In this document: positions 48,694 through 61,164 of the stretch, piece after piece
Layout: every line of letters starts with the position of its first letter
How positions within the stretch are numbered: position 1 is the stretch's first letter
Source of the DNA: Candidatus Dietzia intestinipullorum
GTDB taxonomy: Bacteria; Actinomycetota; Actinomycetes; Mycobacteriales; Mycobacteriaceae
Direction: 5' to 3'
Length of the DNA: 64,000 nucleotides
Assembly (NCBI GenBank): GCA_019119635.1
Contig: DWWP01000034.1
Location: forward strand, 62,001 to 126,000
The notes under the pieces: model-generated
The model's database searches: none
The model's input: the letters and a program-made list of their open reading frames with translations, nothing else
What the model was told of the DNA's origin: nothing
Made by a program: the position numbers and the translations under genes

Positions 48694-48706
48694 TGTACAG
48701 CGTTCA
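48694..48706 (-). promoter_or_regulatory. BioQ-like operator overlapping the bioY promoter
   Basis: On the minus strand TGAACGCTGTACA resembles the corynebacterial BioQ site TGAAC-N3-GTTAC. Its right half contains TACAGT, a likely -10. It sits 61 nt upstream of the bioY start. Confidence 0.5.
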
Positions 48707-48753
48707 GTACGGCGGGTGCGAGGCACCGCCCCGGGTCGTCGACCACGACCGAC

Positions 48754-48779
48754 GGCCCGGCCGTGTCTGCGGCCGGGCC
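48754..48779 (-). terminator. Hairpin downstream of the response regulator
   Basis: GGCCCGGCC (48754-48762) and GGCCGGGCC (48771-48779) form a 9 bp stem with an 8-nt loop, about 110 nt past the minus-strand stop at 48889 and upstream of the bioY promoter. The rest of 48780-48888 shows no feature. Confidence 0.45.
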
Positions 48780-48888
48780 CTCGCGGGACGGTGCTTCGGG
48801 GTCAGGAGCCGGGAAGCGGCGCGAGATCGGCGGCGTGAGCGACAGACGCGAGGTCGCGCCACGCACGAGAGGTCACGTCCCGTATCGC

Positions 48889-49521
48889 TCAGACCGCCCC
48901 GAGTTCGCGCGCCCGCGCCACGGCGGCGGTCCGTGAGGTCACGCCGAGTTTGTCGAAGACGTGCACGAGATGCGTCTTGACCGTCGCCTCGGACACGTGC
49001 AGCGAGGCGGCGGCCTGCCGGTTGGTGGCGCCGGCCGCAACAGCGCGAAGGACCTCGGACTCGCGGTCCGTGAGCACGGGCCGGGGGTCACGCAGCCTGC
49101 CCATGAGAGTGGCCGCGACGGTGGGCGACAGTGCGCTCTCGCCGGCCGCGGCGGCGCGGACCGCGCCCAGCAGCTCATCCGGCCCCGCGTCCTTGAGCAG
49201 ATAACCGGCGGCCCCGGCCTCGATCGCGCCGAGGATGTCCGCATCCGTGTCGTGACTGGTCAACACGAGCACCTGAGGCGGGTCACCGAGGTCGCGGATC
49301 CGGGCGGTCGCCCGCACCCCCGCGGTGGCGTCGCCGGCGAAACGCAGGTCCATGAGCACCACGTCGACGTCGCCGATCCTGCTGCGCTCCACGGCGTCCG
49401 CGGCCACGGACGCCTCGGCCACCACCTCGATATCCGGGTCGGAGGCCAGGAGCGCCCGGAGCCCGGTCCGGACCACCGCGTGATCGTCGGCGATCAGCAC
49501 GCGCACCCTCGTCGTCGTCAT
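48889..49521 (-). CDS. LuxR/NarL-family response regulator
   Basis: 210 residues from the ATG at 49521. The receiver domain has ADDHAVVRTGL (Asp12, Asp13), the phosphoacceptor Asp58 in VVLMDLRF, and YLLKDAG with the conserved Lys. The C-terminal LuxR helix-turn-helix is LTDRESEVLRAVAAGATNRQ and ATVKTHLVHVFDKLGV. It overlaps the histidine kinase stop by 4 nt. Its target may be the divergent ABC exporter, by position. Confidence 0.95.
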   Translation of the reverse strand: MTTTRVRVLIADDHAVVRTGLRALLASDPDIEVVAEASVAADAVERSRIGDVDVVLMDLRFAGDATAGVRATARIRDLGDPPQVLVLTSHDTDADILGAIEAGAAGYLLKDAGPDELLGAVRAAAAGESALSPTVAATLMGRLRDPRPVLTDRESEVLRAVAAGATNRQAAASLHVSEATVKTHLVHVFDKLGVTSRTAAVARARELGAV

Positions 49522-50738
49522 CCGTCGATCCCCACCCTTTCAGCCGGCAACGTCGCCCGGACCGCGGTGCCCCGTCCGGCCTCGGATTCGACCACCAGCC
49601 TTCCACCCAGGTCGGCCACGCGTCGCGCCATCCCGTCCAGGCCGAACGAGGCGGCGGCGCGGGGCGCGTCCACGTCGAACCCCCGTCCGTCGTCCGTCAC
49701 CTCCAACACCAGCAGGTCGGGCGGGCTGGTCAGGGTGAGGGCGATCCGGTCGGGATCGCCGTGGCGTACGGCGTTGGACAGGGCCTCCTGCGCCACCCGG
49801 ACCAGGACGGAGGCGAGCTCGGCGGGAGGTTCGGAGGCCGTGTCGGAGTCCAGGTACACCGCGAGGCCGGGATGCTCGGCCCTGGCCCGTTCGGCCACGC
49901 GGCCCAACGCACGGGCCAACGAGACGCCCTCGAGCGGCGCGGGCCGCAGCGCGGCGATGAGCCTGCGGGTCTCGGTGAGGTTCTCGCCGGCGACGTCCCG
50001 GGAGAGGCGGATCTGATCGACGGCGGGGTGGTCGGGATCAGCACGCTCGGCCGCGTGCAGCAGCATCCCGATGCTCGCGAGTCCCTGGGCGACGGTGTCG
50101 TGGATCTCGCCCGCCAGCCGGGTCCGCTCAGCCTCCCGGCCGACCTCCCGCTCCTGCGCCGCCAGCCGCGACCGCGTGGCCACGAGCTCAGCGATCACCT
50201 CACGTCGCGCCTGGGATTCGCGGTACAGGGCGCGCACGCCGACGCCCAGCCCCAGCGCGACGAGCGCCCCCACGGCCGGACCGATGACCCCGGCCGGGGT
50301 GAAGCCGTCGTGGACCCCCAGAGCCACCACGGCGACGGCGGCGAGGGCCACCACGGCGGCGACGCCGGCCCACACCGGCAGCAGGAACTGCGCCAGGAAG
50401 AACAGCGGGAACACCAGGTACGCGGCCTCGGGCACCTGGACCACGAGGGCCGCCCACAGTGCCAACACGGCGGCGAGCCAGCCCAGACGGGCCGACCGGG
50501 ACGTCTGCCTGCGTCGCTCCCACACCGTTCCCGCGACGTAGACGGCGGCGAACCCCACGGCGGCCGCCATCGCCGGGAGGTTGAGACCGCCGGAAGTGTC
50601 CTGGTGCGCCCCCACCACGGTCAGCGCGAGCAGGGCGGCCACCAGGACGTGCAGTGCCACCTGCAGTTGGGCGAACACCGCGCGGACACCCGCCGACTCC
50701 GGTGGCAGCTCGGCGGCGGTCTCGGGCACGGAGGTCAC
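49518..50738 (-). CDS. Sensor histidine kinase (NarL-partner type)
   Basis: 406 residues from a GTG at 50738. An N-terminal sensor region of about five membrane segments (about residues 25-190) leads into a HisKA_3 dimerisation domain with LAGEIHDTVAQGLASIGMLL, containing the phospho-accepting His. The HATPase domain has EALSNAVRHG, VTDDGRGFD and GLDGMARRV. TAGCGT on the minus strand (50746-50751) ends 7 nt before the GTG. The frame is open further upstream, but that part overlaps the divergent promoter region. Confidence 0.92.
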   Translation of the reverse strand: MTSVPETAAELPPESAGVRAVFAQLQVALHVLVAALLALTVVGAHQDTSGGLNLPAMAAAVGFAAVYVAGTVWERRRQTSRSARLGWLAAVLALWAALVVQVPEAAYLVFPLFFLAQFLLPVWAGVAAVVALAAVAVVALGVHDGFTPAGVIGPAVGALVALGLGVGVRALYRESQARREVIAELVATRSRLAAQEREVGREAERTRLAGEIHDTVAQGLASIGMLLHAAERADPDHPAVDQIRLSRDVAGENLTETRRLIAALRPAPLEGVSLARALGRVAERARAEHPGLAVYLDSDTASEPPAELASVLVRVAQEALSNAVRHGDPDRIALTLTSPPDLLVLEVTDDGRGFDVDAPRAAASFGLDGMARRVADLGGRLVVESEAGRGTAVRATLPAERVGIDG

Positions 50739-50745
50739 CCGGTCG

Positions 50746-50751
50746 ACGCTA
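50746..50751 (-). promoter_or_regulatory. -10-like element for the histidine kinase gene
   Basis: TAGCGT (minus strand) ends 7 nt before the GTG at 50738. Confidence 0.4.
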
Positions 50752-50892
50752 GCCGGTGCGTCCACCGCGGGCATCCATCGAAAGGTGGAGCCGCGGATCA
50801 ACCATCCGGCCCCGCAGGACCAATCTCGTGGGCGATTCCGCGCGAGCGATGACCGACGAACCTTGAGGCATACCTTCACGAGAGGAAAAACA

Positions 50893-51948
50893 ATGTTCTT
50901 CGCACTCCGCGATCTCCGCACGGCACGCTGGCGCTTCGCCCTCATCACGGGCGTCGTGCTGATGCTCTCCGTCCTGGTGGCGGGCCTGCTCGGCCTGACC
51001 GCCGGCCTGTCCAACCAGAGCGTGTCCGCGCTCAAATCCCTCGGCTCGACCGGCTCGAGCTTCGTCCTGCCCGCCGACGACTCGGGTCCCGTGGACCTGG
51101 ACCGCGCGGCCCTGACCGACGAGCAGGTGGCGGAGGTGGCCGCCGCGGACGGCTCGGCCGTGCCGGTGGGCATCGCCCGGATCAACCTGGACGACGGCAC
51201 CGAGACCGGCGTCTCCGCCGTGGCGTTCGGCCTGGGAGGCCCCGTGGGGGAGGTCTCTCCGCCGGCCGACGGACAGGTGTTGACGTCCGAGGGTGTCGCC
51301 GACGAGGTGGGCCCCGGCCTGTCCAGGCTCGGTATCGGTGGCGCGGAACTCGCCGTCGCGGGCGACGCCGGGGACCTCTGGCACTCGCACACCCCGGTGG
51401 TCGTGACCGACCTGGACACCTGGCACACGATCGCCCCGCGTGGTGGCGCCGCCACCGCGATGGCGGTCGGCGACGACTCCGCTGCCGACGCCGTGGCCAC
51501 CGACGGCTCCGGCCTGGCGGCCGTCGATGGCGACGGGCTCCTCGAGGCGTTGCCCTCGCACAAGGCCGAGAACATGTCGCTCAACACGATGACCTACATG
51601 CTGCTGGCCGTCACCGCCCTGGTGGTGGGCGCCTTCTTCGCGGTCTGGGGGATGCAGCGTCGCCGCGACGTCGCGATCCTCAAGGCCCTCGGGGCCTCCA
51701 CCCGGGCCGTGGTCCGCGATTCCGTCGGGCAGGCCGCGATCGTGCTCGCCGTCGGTGTCGGCGGCGGGGTGGCGATCTCCGCGCTGTTCGGCCTGGCGGT
51801 CGGTGGAGCGGTGCCGTTCGTCGTCTCGGCCGGCACCACGCTCGTCCCCGCCGTGCTGCTCGCGGTTCTCGGGCTGGCCGGCGCCGCGGTCTCGCTGCGG
51901 CCCGTGGTCACCGCCGACCCGAACTCGGCGCTGGGAGCGGACCGATGA
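50893..51948 (+). CDS. ABC transporter permease, FtsX/MacB type
   Basis: 351 residues from the ATG at 50893, with AGAGGA upstream. One N-terminal span (residues 16-38), a large external domain (about 40-225), and three C-terminal spans give the FtsX/MacB permease layout. The intracellular loop RRRDVAILKALGAS is the conserved coupling motif. It overlaps a possible ATPase start by 4 nt. The module probably exports a peptide, antibiotic or lipid and may respond to the adjacent two-component system. Confidence 0.9.
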   Translation: MFFALRDLRTARWRFALITGVVLMLSVLVAGLLGLTAGLSNQSVSALKSLGSTGSSFVLPADDSGPVDLDRAALTDEQVAEVAAADGSAVPVGIARINLDDGTETGVSAVAFGLGGPVGEVSPPADGQVLTSEGVADEVGPGLSRLGIGGAELAVAGDAGDLWHSHTPVVVTDLDTWHTIAPRGGAATAMAVGDDSAADAVATDGSGLAAVDGDGLLEALPSHKAENMSLNTMTYMLLAVTALVVGAFFAVWGMQRRRDVAILKALGASTRAVVRDSVGQAAIVLAVGVGGGVAISALFGLAVGGAVPFVVSAGTTLVPAVLLAVLGLAGAAVSLRPVVTADPNSALGADR

Positions 51949-52013
51949 GCAGCGCCGCCCCGCTCGACCGCCCCGCCCCGACCTCACCCCTCTACACCTC
52001 TAGGAGCCACACG

Positions 52014-52739
52014 ATGACCACCTCCACCCTCCCCGACACCCGCACCTCGACCGCACTGCACATGGACGACGTGCTGCTCACGTTCCCGGACGGCGACAGC
52101 CGCGTCACCGCCGTCGACCACGTGTCACTGCGGATCGACCGCGGTCACAGCCTCGCGGTGACCGGGCCGTCCGGATCCGGCAAGTCGAGCCTGCTCGCCG
52201 TGGCCGCCACCCTCACCCGCCCCGAGTCGGGCCACGTGTGGCTCACGACCCCGGACGGTGAGGTGGACCTCGCGACGGTGAGCCGTCCCCGGGCGGCGGA
52301 GCTGCGGCGCGCCGAGATCGGCATCGTGTTCCAGCAGTCCAACCTGCTCGACTCGCTCACGGCCCGGGAGCAGCTCGAGTCCATGGCGTGGCTCGGGAGC
52401 CGTCCGTCGCGCGCCCGGCGGCGCGAGACCCGCCGGCGGGCCGACGAGCTGCTCGACGTGGTGGGACTGGGCTCGGCCGCCGACCGTTCGGTGGGCGCGC
52501 TGTCCGGTGGCCAGCGGCAGCGCATCGCCGTGGCGCGCGCACTGATGGGCAGCCCGTCGCTGCTGCTCGCCGACGAGCCCACCAGTGCGCTGGACTCCGA
52601 GGCCGGCGCCGCGGTGATGGACCTCCTGCTTGGGACCGCCGCCGAGTTCGATGTGGCCCTGATGCTGGTGACCCACGATCCGGCCGTGGCCGCACGGTGC
52701 GACTCGATGGTCCGGCTGGTCGACGGCGCGACGGTGTGA
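52014..52739 (+). CDS. ABC transporter ATPase, MacB/LolD type
   Basis: 241 residues from the ATG at 52014, preferred for its AGGAG at 52001-52006. An ATG at 51945 overlaps the permease stop (ATGA) and would add 23 polar residues. Walker A is [10 protein letters not shown]-loop VFQQSN, signature LSGGQRQR, Walker B LLLADEP with TSALDSEAG, and H-loop LVTHDP. It pairs with the upstream permease. Another option is that both starts are used. Confidence 0.92.
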   Translation: MTTSTLPDTRTSTALHMDDVLLTFPDGDSRVTAVDHVSLRIDRGHSLAVTGPSGSGKSSLLAVAATLTRPESGHVWLTTPDGEVDLATVSRPRAAELRRAEIGIVFQQSNLLDSLTAREQLESMAWLGSRPSRARRRETRRRADELLDVVGLGSAADRSVGALSGGQRQRIAVARALMGSPSLLLADEPTSALDSEAGAAVMDLLLGTAAEFDVALMLVTHDPAVAARCDSMVRLVDGATV

Positions 52740-52768
52740 CCAGTCACCGCCGCCGGCGCGCCCGGCAT

Positions 52769-52795
52769 TAGACTCGTCCGAGGTCGCCGGCGACC
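52769..52795 (+). promoter_or_regulatory. hisD promoter with start-site palindrome
   Basis: TAGACT at 52769-52774 is a likely -10, with a transcript start near 52781. A perfect 14 bp palindrome, GGTCGCCGGCGACC, lies at 52782-52795, at or just after that start. It could be an operator or a 5' RNA hairpin. Confidence 0.5.
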
Positions 52796-52842
52796 ACTCG
52801 TGTGCGCCGACGCCTCAGGAGCTCCGTCAGGAAGGCCACACC

Positions 52843-55337
<2,495 letters not shown>

Positions 55338-55346
55338 GGATACGCC

Positions 55347-55970
55347 ATGAGCGAGCAGACCGAGCGGGTGGGCCGCGCCGAGCGCACGACCAGAGAGTCA
55401 TCGATCGTCGTGGAGATCGATCTCGACGGCACCGGTCAGACCGAGATCTCCACCGGCGTGCCGTTCTTCGACCACATGCTCACCGCCTTCGGCCAGCACG
55501 GCGCGTTCGACCTCACGGTCCGCGCGACCGGGGACGTCGAGATCGAGGCGCACCACACGGTCGAGGACACTGCGATCGTGCTCGGCCGGGCACTCGCGCA
55601 GGCACTCGGCGACAAGCGCGGCATCCGGCGCTTCGGCCAGTGCTCGATCCCCATGGACGAGGCGCTCGCCGAGGCGGTCGTCGACGTCTCCGGGAGGGCG
55701 TACTGCGTGCACTCCGGGGAGCCGGAGATGATGACCGGCTACCTGATCGTGGGGCACGACAGCGCGCCGTACGGCACCGTGCTCAACCGCCACGTCTTCG
55801 AGACGCTGGCCTCGCACGCCCGCATCGCCCTGCACGTGCGTGTGCACTACGGCCGCGACCCGCACCACATCACCGAGGCCGAGTACAAGGCCGTGGCGCG
55901 GGCCCTGCGCGCGGCCGTCGAGCCCGACCCGAGGATCACCGGCGTGCCGTCCACCAAGGGCGCGCTGTGA
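55347..55970 (+). CDS. hisB: Imidazoleglycerol-phosphate dehydratase
   Basis: 207 residues from the ATG at 55347. It dehydrates imidazole glycerol phosphate and is a monofunctional, Mn-dependent enzyme without a phosphatase domain. The metal-binding HH motifs are [34 protein letters not shown]-like [10 protein letters not shown], and [14 protein letters not shown]. Histidinol phosphatase activity must come from another enzyme. Confidence 0.97.
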   Translation: MSEQTERVGRAERTTRESSIVVEIDLDGTGQTEISTGVPFFDHMLTAFGQHGAFDLTVRATGDVEIEAHHTVEDTAIVLGRALAQALGDKRGIRRFGQCSIPMDEALAEAVVDVSGRAYCVHSGEPEMMTGYLIVGHDSAPYGTVLNRHVFETLASHARIALHVRVHYGRDPHHITEAEYKAVARALRAAVEPDPRITGVPSTKGAL

Positions 55971-55977
55971 GGGCGGC

Positions 55978-57246
55978 GTGAGCGACTCGGCCCAGCCACG
56001 GTCACACGGTCAGGCACCACGCCCCGGGTTCTCCGAACTGGCACGGAGGAAGGGCGTCCCGGCGGCGTTCGTCCTAGTCCTGCTCGCCTTCGGCGGCTTC
56101 TCGCTGCTGCTGCCGGTCGTCCCCCTCGCGGTGGTCCGGGGCGGCGGCAGCGAGCTCGTCGCGGGGGCCACCACCGGCGTGTTCATGACCGTCACCGTGC
56201 TCCTCCAACTGGTGACACCGCGACTGACCACGGCGATCGGCTACCGGTGGGTGCTCGCCATCGGCAGTTCCCTGCTCGGGCTCCCGTCCGGGCTGCTCGC
56301 CGTGTTCGACGGGCCGTTCGCCGTCCTCGCGATCAGCGGCGTCCGTGGTGCCGGGTTCGGCATGATGACCGTCGCGGGATCCGCGCTGGTGGCCGAGCTC
56401 GCCCCGCCGGGCATGCTCGGGCGCGCCACGTCCCTCATCGGGCTCGCCGTCGGTATCTCCGAGGCACTGTTCCTGCCGCTGGGGCTCTGGGTGCTCGACG
56501 TGTTCGGGCTCCCCGCGGCGGCCTGGAGCGCCACCGCGTTCGGTGTCGTGGGCCTGGTGGCCGCCGCCCGCCTGCCCGACGTGTACCCGGAACCACCGGA
56601 GAGATCCGACCCGGCCGCACTCAGCCGGAAATCCGTGATGGTCCTGCTCGCCGGCCCGTTCCTGGTCATGCTGGCCGTGACCCTGCCGTACGGGGCGGCC
56701 GCCTCGTTCCTGTCACCCGCACTGGACTCGATTGCCTCCGGCGGCGGGGCGGTGGTCGCCGGGGTCGGGCTCGGACTGCTCGGTGCCGGCGTGATCGTCG
56801 GGCGGACCTTCGCCGGCCTCGTCTCCGACCGGCACGGCCCCGGCCGCCTGGTCTGGCCCGGTCTCGGCGTCGCCGCCCTGGGCATGGCCGCGATCGCCGC
56901 GCTGCTCGTCGTGGAGCCGAACCCGTGGTGGTTCCTCATCCCCACCGTGGTCTTCGGCTTCGGGTTCGGCGCCGTCCAGAACGAGGCGCTGGTCGGTTCG
57001 TTCGAGCGGATGCCGCGCTCGCGCCTGGGCACCGCGTCGGCGTCGTGGAACATCTCATTCGACGCCGGGACCGGCCTCGGGTCGATCGTCATGGGCGGGT
57101 TGGCCGCCGCGGGCTACGTACCGCTGTTCTCCGTGGCCGCGATCGTCGTGCTCGCGGTGGGCGGCCCCGCCGCGGTGTGGGCCCGCCGCACCCGCCCCGA
57201 ACGCGATCTGGCCGCGCAGGGGTCGGACGATAGGATCGGGCCATGA
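55978..57246 (+). CDS. MFS transporter embedded in the histidine operon
   Basis: 422 residues from a GTG at 55978, 7 nt after hisB. About twelve membrane segments; cytoplasmic loops include [13 protein letters not shown] between TM8 and TM9. It looks like a drug or amino-acid exporter of the major facilitator superfamily. The hisB-MFS-hisH order is seen in related actinobacteria, which hints at a role in exporting histidine or an intermediate, but no substrate is known. It overlaps hisH by 4 nt. Confidence 0.9.
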   Translation: MSDSAQPRSHGQAPRPGFSELARRKGVPAAFVLVLLAFGGFSLLLPVVPLAVVRGGGSELVAGATTGVFMTVTVLLQLVTPRLTTAIGYRWVLAIGSSLLGLPSGLLAVFDGPFAVLAISGVRGAGFGMMTVAGSALVAELAPPGMLGRATSLIGLAVGISEALFLPLGLWVLDVFGLPAAAWSATAFGVVGLVAAARLPDVYPEPPERSDPAALSRKSVMVLLAGPFLVMLAVTLPYGAAASFLSPALDSIASGGGAVVAGVGLGLLGAGVIVGRTFAGLVSDRHGPGRLVWPGLGVAALGMAAIAALLVVEPNPWWFLIPTVVFGFGFGAVQNEALVGSFERMPRSRLGTASASWNISFDAGTGLGSIVMGGLAAAGYVPLFSVAAIVVLAVGGPAAVWARRTRPERDLAAQGSDDRIGP

Positions 57247-57908
57247 CACCACCGGCACCGCGGGTCGCGATCCTGGACTACGGGTCGGGCAACCTCCGTT
57301 CGGCGCAGCGCGCGCTCGAGCGCGTCGGGGCGCTGGTCGAGCTCACCGCCGACCCGAAGTTGGCCACGCAGGCGGAGTCGCTCGTCGTGCCCGGGGTCGG
57401 TGCGTTCGCAGCGTGCATGGCCGGCCTCGAGGCAGTCCGGGGCCCGCGGGTCATCGGGGAGCGCCTCGCCGGGAGCCGCCCCGTCCTGGGGATCTGCGTG
57501 GGGATGCAGGTGCTGTTCGACCGGGGGCTGGAGTTCTCCGACGGCGAGCACAGCGGCTCGTCCGGGACACCGGGCTGCGGGGAGTGGCCCGGCGTTGTCG
57601 ACCGACTGGAGGCACCGGTGCTGCCGCACATGGGGTGGAACACCGTCGATGCGGCCGAGAACAGCGTCCTGTTCTCCGGGCTCCCCGCCGACGAACGCTT
57701 CTACTTCGTCCACTCCTACGGCGTCCGGGAGTGGGTGCTGGAGCCCTCCGAGTACCTCACCCCGCCGGACGTGACGTGGTCCGAGCACGGAGCCCCCTTC
57801 GTCGCCGCCGTCGAGAACGGACCACTGGCCGCCACGCAGTTCCATCCCGAGAAGTCCGGGGACGCCGGGCTGCACCTGCTCGAGAACTGGGTGCGTTCCC
57901 TTGGCTAG
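57243..57908 (+). CDS. hisH: Imidazole glycerol phosphate synthase, glutamine amidotransferase subunit
   Basis: 221 residues from an ATG overlapping the MFS stop. It releases ammonia from glutamine for HisF. The nucleophile Cys is in [10 protein letters not shown], and the catalytic His-Glu pair is in [10 protein letters not shown]. The oxyanion-strand region [11 protein letters not shown] is present, and YFVHSYGV follows. It pairs with hisF, encoded three genes downstream. Confidence 0.97.
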   Translation: MTPPAPRVAILDYGSGNLRSAQRALERVGALVELTADPKLATQAESLVVPGVGAFAACMAGLEAVRGPRVIGERLAGSRPVLGICVGMQVLFDRGLEFSDGEHSGSSGTPGCGEWPGVVDRLEAPVLPHMGWNTVDAAENSVLFSGLPADERFYFVHSYGVREWVLEPSEYLTPPDVTWSEHGAPFVAAVENGPLAATQFHPEKSGDAGLHLLENWVRSLG

Positions 57909-57930
57909 GCGCGCGGACGGCGGGTCCGGC

Positions 57931-58242
57931 GTGCCGGTGTCCTTCGCGACCCTCGCCCTGTGGGTCGCCGGCGCGGGTGTGGCGGGGATGGCGCTGACCG
58001 CCGTGGCCGTCGGAGCGCTCCCGCTGCCGCCCGCGGGGCGGGCCGTGGTGGCGGTGGTGGGCATCGTCGGCACGATCGTCGCGATGGGGCTCGCGTCCCG
58101 TCACATCACCGCGCGTGCCATCCGCGCCGAGTACGGGGACGACGACGGCGACGGGGCCGGCCCCGCGGACCCCGCGACCCCGGACACCGCGCCGCCTGCG
58201 GAGAGCGGCGGGCAGCCACCCCGACCGGACGGACTAGGGTGA
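57931..58242 (+). CDS. Small membrane protein within the histidine operon
   Basis: 103 residues from a GTG at 57931; a TTG at 57901 overlapping hisH would add ten polar residues and is an alternative. Two hydrophobic segments (about residues 3-26 and 32-54) are followed by a charged Asp/Pro-rich tail. Similar small membrane proteins occur between hisH and hisA in other Mycobacteriales; function unknown. Its end overlaps the hisA -10-like element. Confidence 0.65.
   Translation: MPVSFATLALWVAGAGVAGMALTAVAVGALPLPPAGRAVVAVVGIVGTIVAMGLASRHITARAIRAEYGDDDGDGAGPADPATPDTAPPAESGGQPPRPDGLG
58235..58240 (+). promoter_or_regulatory. -10-like element for hisA, internal operon promoter
   Basis: TAGGGT ends 7 nt before the GTG of hisA and overlaps the end of the preceding gene. 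It may give a second, leaderless transcript for hisA-impA-hisF-hisI. Confidence 0.5.
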
Positions 58243-58247
58243 TCGCC

Positions 58248-58997
58248 GTGACCAACGCTTCCTCTCTCGAACTCCTGCCCGCCGTCGACGTCGCCGACGG
58301 CCAGGCGGTCCGCCTCGTCCAGGGCGAGGCCGGCACGGAGACCTCCTACGGCTCCCCGCTGGACGCCGCCCTGCAGTGGCAGACCGACGGCGCCGAGTGG
58401 GTCCACCTGGTGGACCTCGACGCCGCGTTCGGTCGCGGCTCCAACCGTGACCTGCTCGCCGAGGTCGTCGGCGCCCTCGACGTCAAGGTCGAGATGTCCG
58501 GGGGCATCCGTGACGACGACTCGCTCGAGGCCGCGCTCGCGACCGGCTGCGCCCGCGTCAACCTGGGCACCGCCGCGCTCGAGGACCCTGACTGGTGCGC
58601 GGCGGCCATCGCCCGCCACGGTGATCGCATCGCCGTCGGCCTCGACGTTCGCGTCATCGACGGCGAACCCCGCCTCCGGGGACGCGGGTGGGTCTCCGAC
58701 GGCGGCAACCTCTGGGAGGTCCTGGAGCGGCTGGATTCGGACGGCTGCGCACGCTATGTCGTCACCGACGTGTCCAAGGACGGCATGCTGGGCGGGCCCA
58801 ACCTGGAGATGCTCTCGCAGGTCTGTGCGGCCACCGACGCGCCGGTCGTGGCCTCGGGCGGTGTGTCGTCGATCGCCGACCTCGAGGCCATCGCGACCCT
58901 CGTGCCGGAGGGCGTCGAGGGCTCCATCGTGGGAAAGGCGCTCTACGCGGGGCGCTTCACCCTTCCCGAAGCACTCGCTGCCGTCAGCGCACGCTGA
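58248..58997 (+). CDS. hisA: Phosphoribosyl isomerase HisA/PriA
   Basis: 249 residues from a GTG at 58248. It is a (beta/alpha)8 isomerase acting on ProFAR in histidine synthesis. [18 protein letters not shown] holds the first catalytic Asp, and [15 protein letters not shown] the second. [13 protein letters not shown] is the phosphate site. In actinobacteria this enzyme (PriA) also performs the TrpF reaction of tryptophan synthesis. No trpF is present in the visible trp genes, which fits a bifunctional PriA here. Confidence 0.95.
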   Translation: MTNASSLELLPAVDVADGQAVRLVQGEAGTETSYGSPLDAALQWQTDGAEWVHLVDLDAAFGRGSNRDLLAEVVGALDVKVEMSGGIRDDDSLEAALATGCARVNLGTAALEDPDWCAAAIARHGDRIAVGLDVRVIDGEPRLRGRGWVSDGGNLWEVLERLDSDGCARYVVTDVSKDGMLGGPNLEMLSQVCAATDAPVVASGGVSSIADLEAIATLVPEGVEGSIVGKALYAGRFTLPEALAAVSAR

Positions 58998-59053
58998 CGG
59001 ACCCGAGACCACCTGGTGACGCAGAGATCACCAGCTCGAGCAGGAGGTCCGAG

Positions 59054-59968
59054 ATGACCGACCGACGCGTCGACACCGTGCCGACCGACCTACCCGTCGA
59101 CCCGGCGGAGGCCCTCGCGGTGGCGTCCCGTGCCCTCGACGAGGTCACGCCCCGGTTCATCGAGGGCGTGGGCGCCGAGGCGACCCGCATCAAGGAGTCC
59201 CGCACCGACTTCGCCACCGAGCTCGACCTCGAACTGGAGCGGCGCCTCTCCGACGCACTCCGGGAGGGCACCGGGCTCGAGGTGCACGGCGAGGAGTTCG
59301 GCGGCCCGTCCGTCCACTCCGGCACCCTGTGGGTGCTCGATCCGATCGACGGGACGGCCAACTACTCACTCGGCATCCCCACCACCGGGATCCTCGCCGC
59401 GCTCGTCCACGACCGCCAACCCGTGCTGGGGCTGACCTGGCTCCCGCTGCTCGGGCTCCGGTTCACCTCGATCGCCGGAGGGGCGCTGCAGCAGAACGGC
59501 GAGGACCTGCCCGCGATCTCGGACGTGTCCATCCGCGATGTCGCGCTCGGCCTGGGCTCGCTCAAGACCGGCGCCCGCACCACCTACCCGCCGGCGTATC
59601 GGCGGGAGGTGTTCGAACAGCTCACGGTGGACGCCGCGCGGACGCGGAAATTCGGCTCCACCGGGGTCGACCTGTCGTTCGTCGCCTCCGGCAGGCTCTC
59701 CTCGGCCGTCAGCTTCGGCAACTACGCGTGGGACAACGCGGCGGGCGCCTCGCACGTCCGTGCCGCCGGCGGCGTCGTCACCGACCTGGCCGGAAACGAG
59801 TGGTCCACCGAGTCCCAGTCGATGCTGGCGGCCGGCCCCCGGGCGCACGAGGAGGTCCTCAGCATCGTGCGGCAGCTCGGCGACCCCTCGAACTTCTCCG
59901 AGTCCGGCCGCAGACGCGCGACCCCGGAGCCCGAGGCTGCGCGCCCCCGGACCCGGGACGGGCGGTGA
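59054..59968 (+). CDS. impA: Inositol monophosphatase family protein ImpA
   Basis: 304 residues from the ATG at 59054, with AGGAGG at 59042-59047. [11 protein letters not shown] and [15 protein letters not shown] carry the metal-binding Glu/Asp residues, and [21 protein letters not shown] completes the family signature. It dephosphorylates inositol phosphate or a related sugar phosphate. The position between hisA and hisF matches impA of mycobacteria and corynebacteria. A histidinol-phosphatase role is possible but not shown by the sequence. Confidence 0.92.
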   Translation: MTDRRVDTVPTDLPVDPAEALAVASRALDEVTPRFIEGVGAEATRIKESRTDFATELDLELERRLSDALREGTGLEVHGEEFGGPSVHSGTLWVLDPIDGTANYSLGIPTTGILAALVHDRQPVLGLTWLPLLGLRFTSIAGGALQQNGEDLPAISDVSIRDVALGLGSLKTGARTTYPPAYRREVFEQLTVDAARTRKFGSTGVDLSFVASGRLSSAVSFGNYAWDNAAGASHVRAAGGVVTDLAGNEWSTESQSMLAAGPRAHEEVLSIVRQLGDPSNFSESGRRRATPEPEAARPRTRDGR

Positions 59969-59975
59969 TCCGGGC

Positions 59976-60749
59976 ATGACGCTGGCCACCCGGGTGATCC
60001 CCTGCCTCGACGTGGACGACGGCCGCGTGGTCAAGGGGGTCAACTTCCTGAACCTGCGCGACGCCGGTGATCCGGTCGAACTCGCCGCGGCCTACGGCGC
60101 CCAGGGCGCCGACGAGCTCACGTTCCTCGACGTCACCGCCTCGTCGTCCGGACGCGGGACCATGATCGACGTGGTCCGACGCACCGCCGAGCAGATCTTC
60201 ATCCCGCTGACCGTGGGCGGGGGCGTCCGCACCGCCGAGGACGTGGACGAGCTGCTGCGCGCGGGCGCGGACAAGGTGAGCGTCAACACCGCCGCCATCG
60301 CCCGGCCCGAGCTGCTCGGTGAACTCAGCCGCCGTTTCGGTTCCCAGTGCATTGTCCTGTCCGTCGATGCCCGGACGGTTCCGGACGGAGACCGGCCGAC
60401 ACCATCCGGCTGGGAGGTCACCACCCACGGCGGGCGCCGCGGGACGGGGATCGACGCCGTCGACTGGGCCCGGCGTGGGCAGGAGCTGGGCGTGGGGGAG
60501 ATCCTCCTCAACTCCATGGACGCCGATGGCACCAAGTCGGGCTTCGACCTCGACATGGTGCGGGCAGTCCGCGAGGCGGTGACCGTGCCCGTCGTCGCCT
60601 CCGGCGGTGCGGGCGCCGTGGAACACTTCGCCCCCGCGGTCCGCGCGGGCGCCGACGCGGTGCTCGCCGCCAGCGTGTTCCACTTCGGCGAGATGACGAT
60701 CCCGGAGGTCAAGGCCGCGATGGCGGGCGAGGGGGTCACGGTCCGATGA
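59976..60749 (+). CDS. hisF: Imidazole glycerol phosphate synthase, cyclase subunit
   Basis: 257 residues from the ATG at 59976. It cyclises PRFAR with ammonia from HisH to imidazole glycerol phosphate and AICAR. Catalytic Asp11 is in [16 protein letters not shown], and the second Asp is in [26 protein letters not shown] and [12 protein letters not shown] are phosphate-binding loops. It overlaps hisI by 4 nt. Confidence 0.98.
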   Translation: MTLATRVIPCLDVDDGRVVKGVNFLNLRDAGDPVELAAAYGAQGADELTFLDVTASSSGRGTMIDVVRRTAEQIFIPLTVGGGVRTAEDVDELLRAGADKVSVNTAAIARPELLGELSRRFGSQCIVLSVDARTVPDGDRPTPSGWEVTTHGGRRGTGIDAVDWARRGQELGVGEILLNSMDADGTKSGFDLDMVRAVREAVTVPVVASGGAGAVEHFAPAVRAGADAVLAASVFHFGEMTIPEVKAAMAGEGVTVR

Positions 60750-61099
60750 GCGGCCACACCCTCGACCCGCGGATCGCGGGGAAGCTCCGCCGGACCGACG
60801 ACGGCCTCATCGCGGCCGTCGTGCAGGACTCGGCGACCGGCCGCGTGCTCATGATGGCGTGGATGGACGACGCGGCGCTGGCGGAGACGCTGGCCACCCG
60901 CCGCGGCGTGTACTTCTCCCGCTCGCGCGGACAGCGCTGGGTCAAGGGGGAGACCTCGGGTCACGTGCAGCACGTGCGCGCCGTGGAGATCGACTGCGAC
61001 GGCGACACCGTCCTGCTCCGCGTGGACCAGACCGGGGCGGCGTGCCACAAGGGCACCTTCAGCTGCTTCGACACAGAGACGCTCCTCGGGGAGGACTGA
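60746..61099 (+). CDS. hisI: Phosphoribosyl-AMP cyclohydrolase
   Basis: 117 residues from the ATG at 60746. It is the monofunctional cyclohydrolase that opens the adenine ring of PR-AMP with zinc. [35 protein letters not shown] and the metal-ligand stretches [11 protein letters not shown] and [10 protein letters not shown] are present. It has no HisE domain. It is the last histidine gene before trpE, 65 nt downstream. Confidence 0.97.
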   Translation: MSGHTLDPRIAGKLRRTDDGLIAAVVQDSATGRVLMMAWMDDAALAETLATRRGVYFSRSRGQRWVKGETSGHVQHVRAVEIDCDGDTVLLRVDQTGAACHKGTFSCFDTETLLGED

Positions 61100-61105
61100 T
61101 CGGTA

Positions 61106-61164
61106 GTGCCCGTCATCCAGACCAACCAGCTCGACCCGTCGGGGGACGGGGGACGGATCCTCGG

